Virus record (IMG/VR): IMGVR_UViG_3300020420_000076
Location: 1 to 20,038 of that record
DNA: 20,038 bases
Source of the DNA: a virus
Strand: one strand, 5' to 3'
Shown here: positions 19,699-20,038 of the stretch, one piece after another
Layout: each line of letters begins with the position of its first letter
Position numbering within the stretch: the stretch's first letter is position 1
The notes under the pieces: generated by a model
Database searches by the model: none
What the model was told of the DNA's origin: nothing
Seen by the model: only the letters and a program-made list of their open reading frames with translations
Made by a program: the position numbers and the translations under genes

Positions 19699-20038
19699 AA
19701 TCGCATTTCTTTAAAATAAAAACTCGCAAACTCGTCTTTTAGCTTATCTTCTTCTTTATTTCCTATAGCAAAGAATGGTCTTGTTATACGTCTTTTACCT
19801 ACCCCGAATGTATCGTGGTAACTAGCTATCTTTGCTCTTTCCATGTTTGAGAAGAATAATGTGCTTTTTGTACCACCTGTTCGGAAATCTAAGCTACGAA
19901 ACATTTTACCTGTGTCTGTTAGGTCTACAAAGCCTGTCTGTCTACCCCTCTTTTTACGGCTTCTGACTGTGCCTTTAGCGTATGCCCTCATTTGACCGCC
20001 ATCTGGTAGCTTACCTGCCTGTGTACGCTTGGTAATCA
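19695..20038 (-). CDS. Neck protein, HK97 gp10-like, 5' end outside the window
   Basis: An ATG at 19991 exists, but the frame stays open without stop to the right edge. The upstream 15 codons (ending KLPDGGQ just before that ATG) belong to the typical region of this family, in which KLPDG precedes the KRGRQTGFVDLTDTGKMFRSL segment. So the gene is cut by the window end, and the ATG is internal. The family sits at the head-tail joint of HK97-like phages. The visible part continues with strands and ends in a helix (DKLKDEFASFYFKEMRL). Head and packaging genes should lie further right. Confidence 0.75.
   Translation of the reverse strand, partial: ITKRTQAGKLPDGGQMRAYAKGTVRSRKKRGRQTGFVDLTDTGKMFRSLDFRTGGTKSTLFFSNMERAKIASYHDTFGVGKRRITRPFFAIGNKEEDKLKDEFASFYFKEMRL

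Noticed and set aside
19160-19719. Two long plus-strand frames (184 and 98 codons)
   Set aside because: Antisense to the tail terminator gene and the 49-residue gene, which are coupled and in the expected tail order.
1-20038. tRNA or other structural RNA genes
   Set aside because: No cloverleaf-like or conserved RNA sequence was noticed; a tRNAscan or covariance search was not possible here.

Overview
This window is the tail, lysis and early-gene part of the genome of an AT-rich, double-stranded DNA tailed phage with siphovirus-type tail genes. The organism call rests on four things. The tail cassette has the order known from lambda-like phages: neck protein, tail terminator, tube protein, frameshifted chaperone, tape measure, minor tail proteins, tip protein J, fibres. 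The holin belongs to the 3TM type found in gene transfer agents and phages of Alphaproteobacteria. The fibre and accessory proteins have the look of marine environmental phages. Genes are packed with ATGA and TAATG overlaps. I infer a marine, probably alphaproteobacterial host; nothing in the window names it.

All genes but one lie on the minus strand, so the window reads from right to left. At the right edge a neck protein cut by the window end (to 20038) leads into the tail terminator, a 49-residue protein, the tail tube protein, and the two-frame tail assembly chaperone with an A-AAA-AAC slippery site at 18363-18369. Then come the tape measure protein (680 residues), two minor tail proteins, a GNAT-like protein and the 1001-residue tip protein J. 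From 11461 down to 7276 lie small virion-type proteins and three tandem fibre or receptor-binding proteins, each followed by a small gene. From 7276 to 4762 is a membrane and lysis block: coiled-coil membrane proteins, two secreted cysteine proteins, an EF-hand membrane protein, a 3TM holin and an M15-type peptidase endolysin. From 4730 to 4111 is a chain of five tiny, very basic genes.

A lone plus-strand VRR-NUC nuclease gene (3740-4102) faces this late block. To its left is a 243-bp non-coding control region (3497-3739) with a divergent pair of promoter-like sequences, two different inverted repeats placed on them and a tandem 12-bp repeat. From 3496 to the left edge runs an early-type operon of small genes. 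It includes a lipoprotein, a 24-residue membrane peptide, a possible single-stranded DNA-binding protein, an HNH protein, a DUF6378-like protein and a winged-helix protein, plus several I cannot identify. No head, terminase, polymerase or integrase gene is in view.

The observations most worth a second look are: (1) near-absence of GATC, with one site found by eye in 20 kb; (2) a roughly 36-bp element with a hairpin, present just upstream of two distant start codons (4738-4772 and 15500-15535); (3) a promoter with a perfect TTGACA and an inverted repeat lying over its -10; (4) the basic microprotein cluster; (5) an EF-hand membrane protein beside the holin; (6) a GNAT-like protein where lambda-like phages carry their K/I genes.
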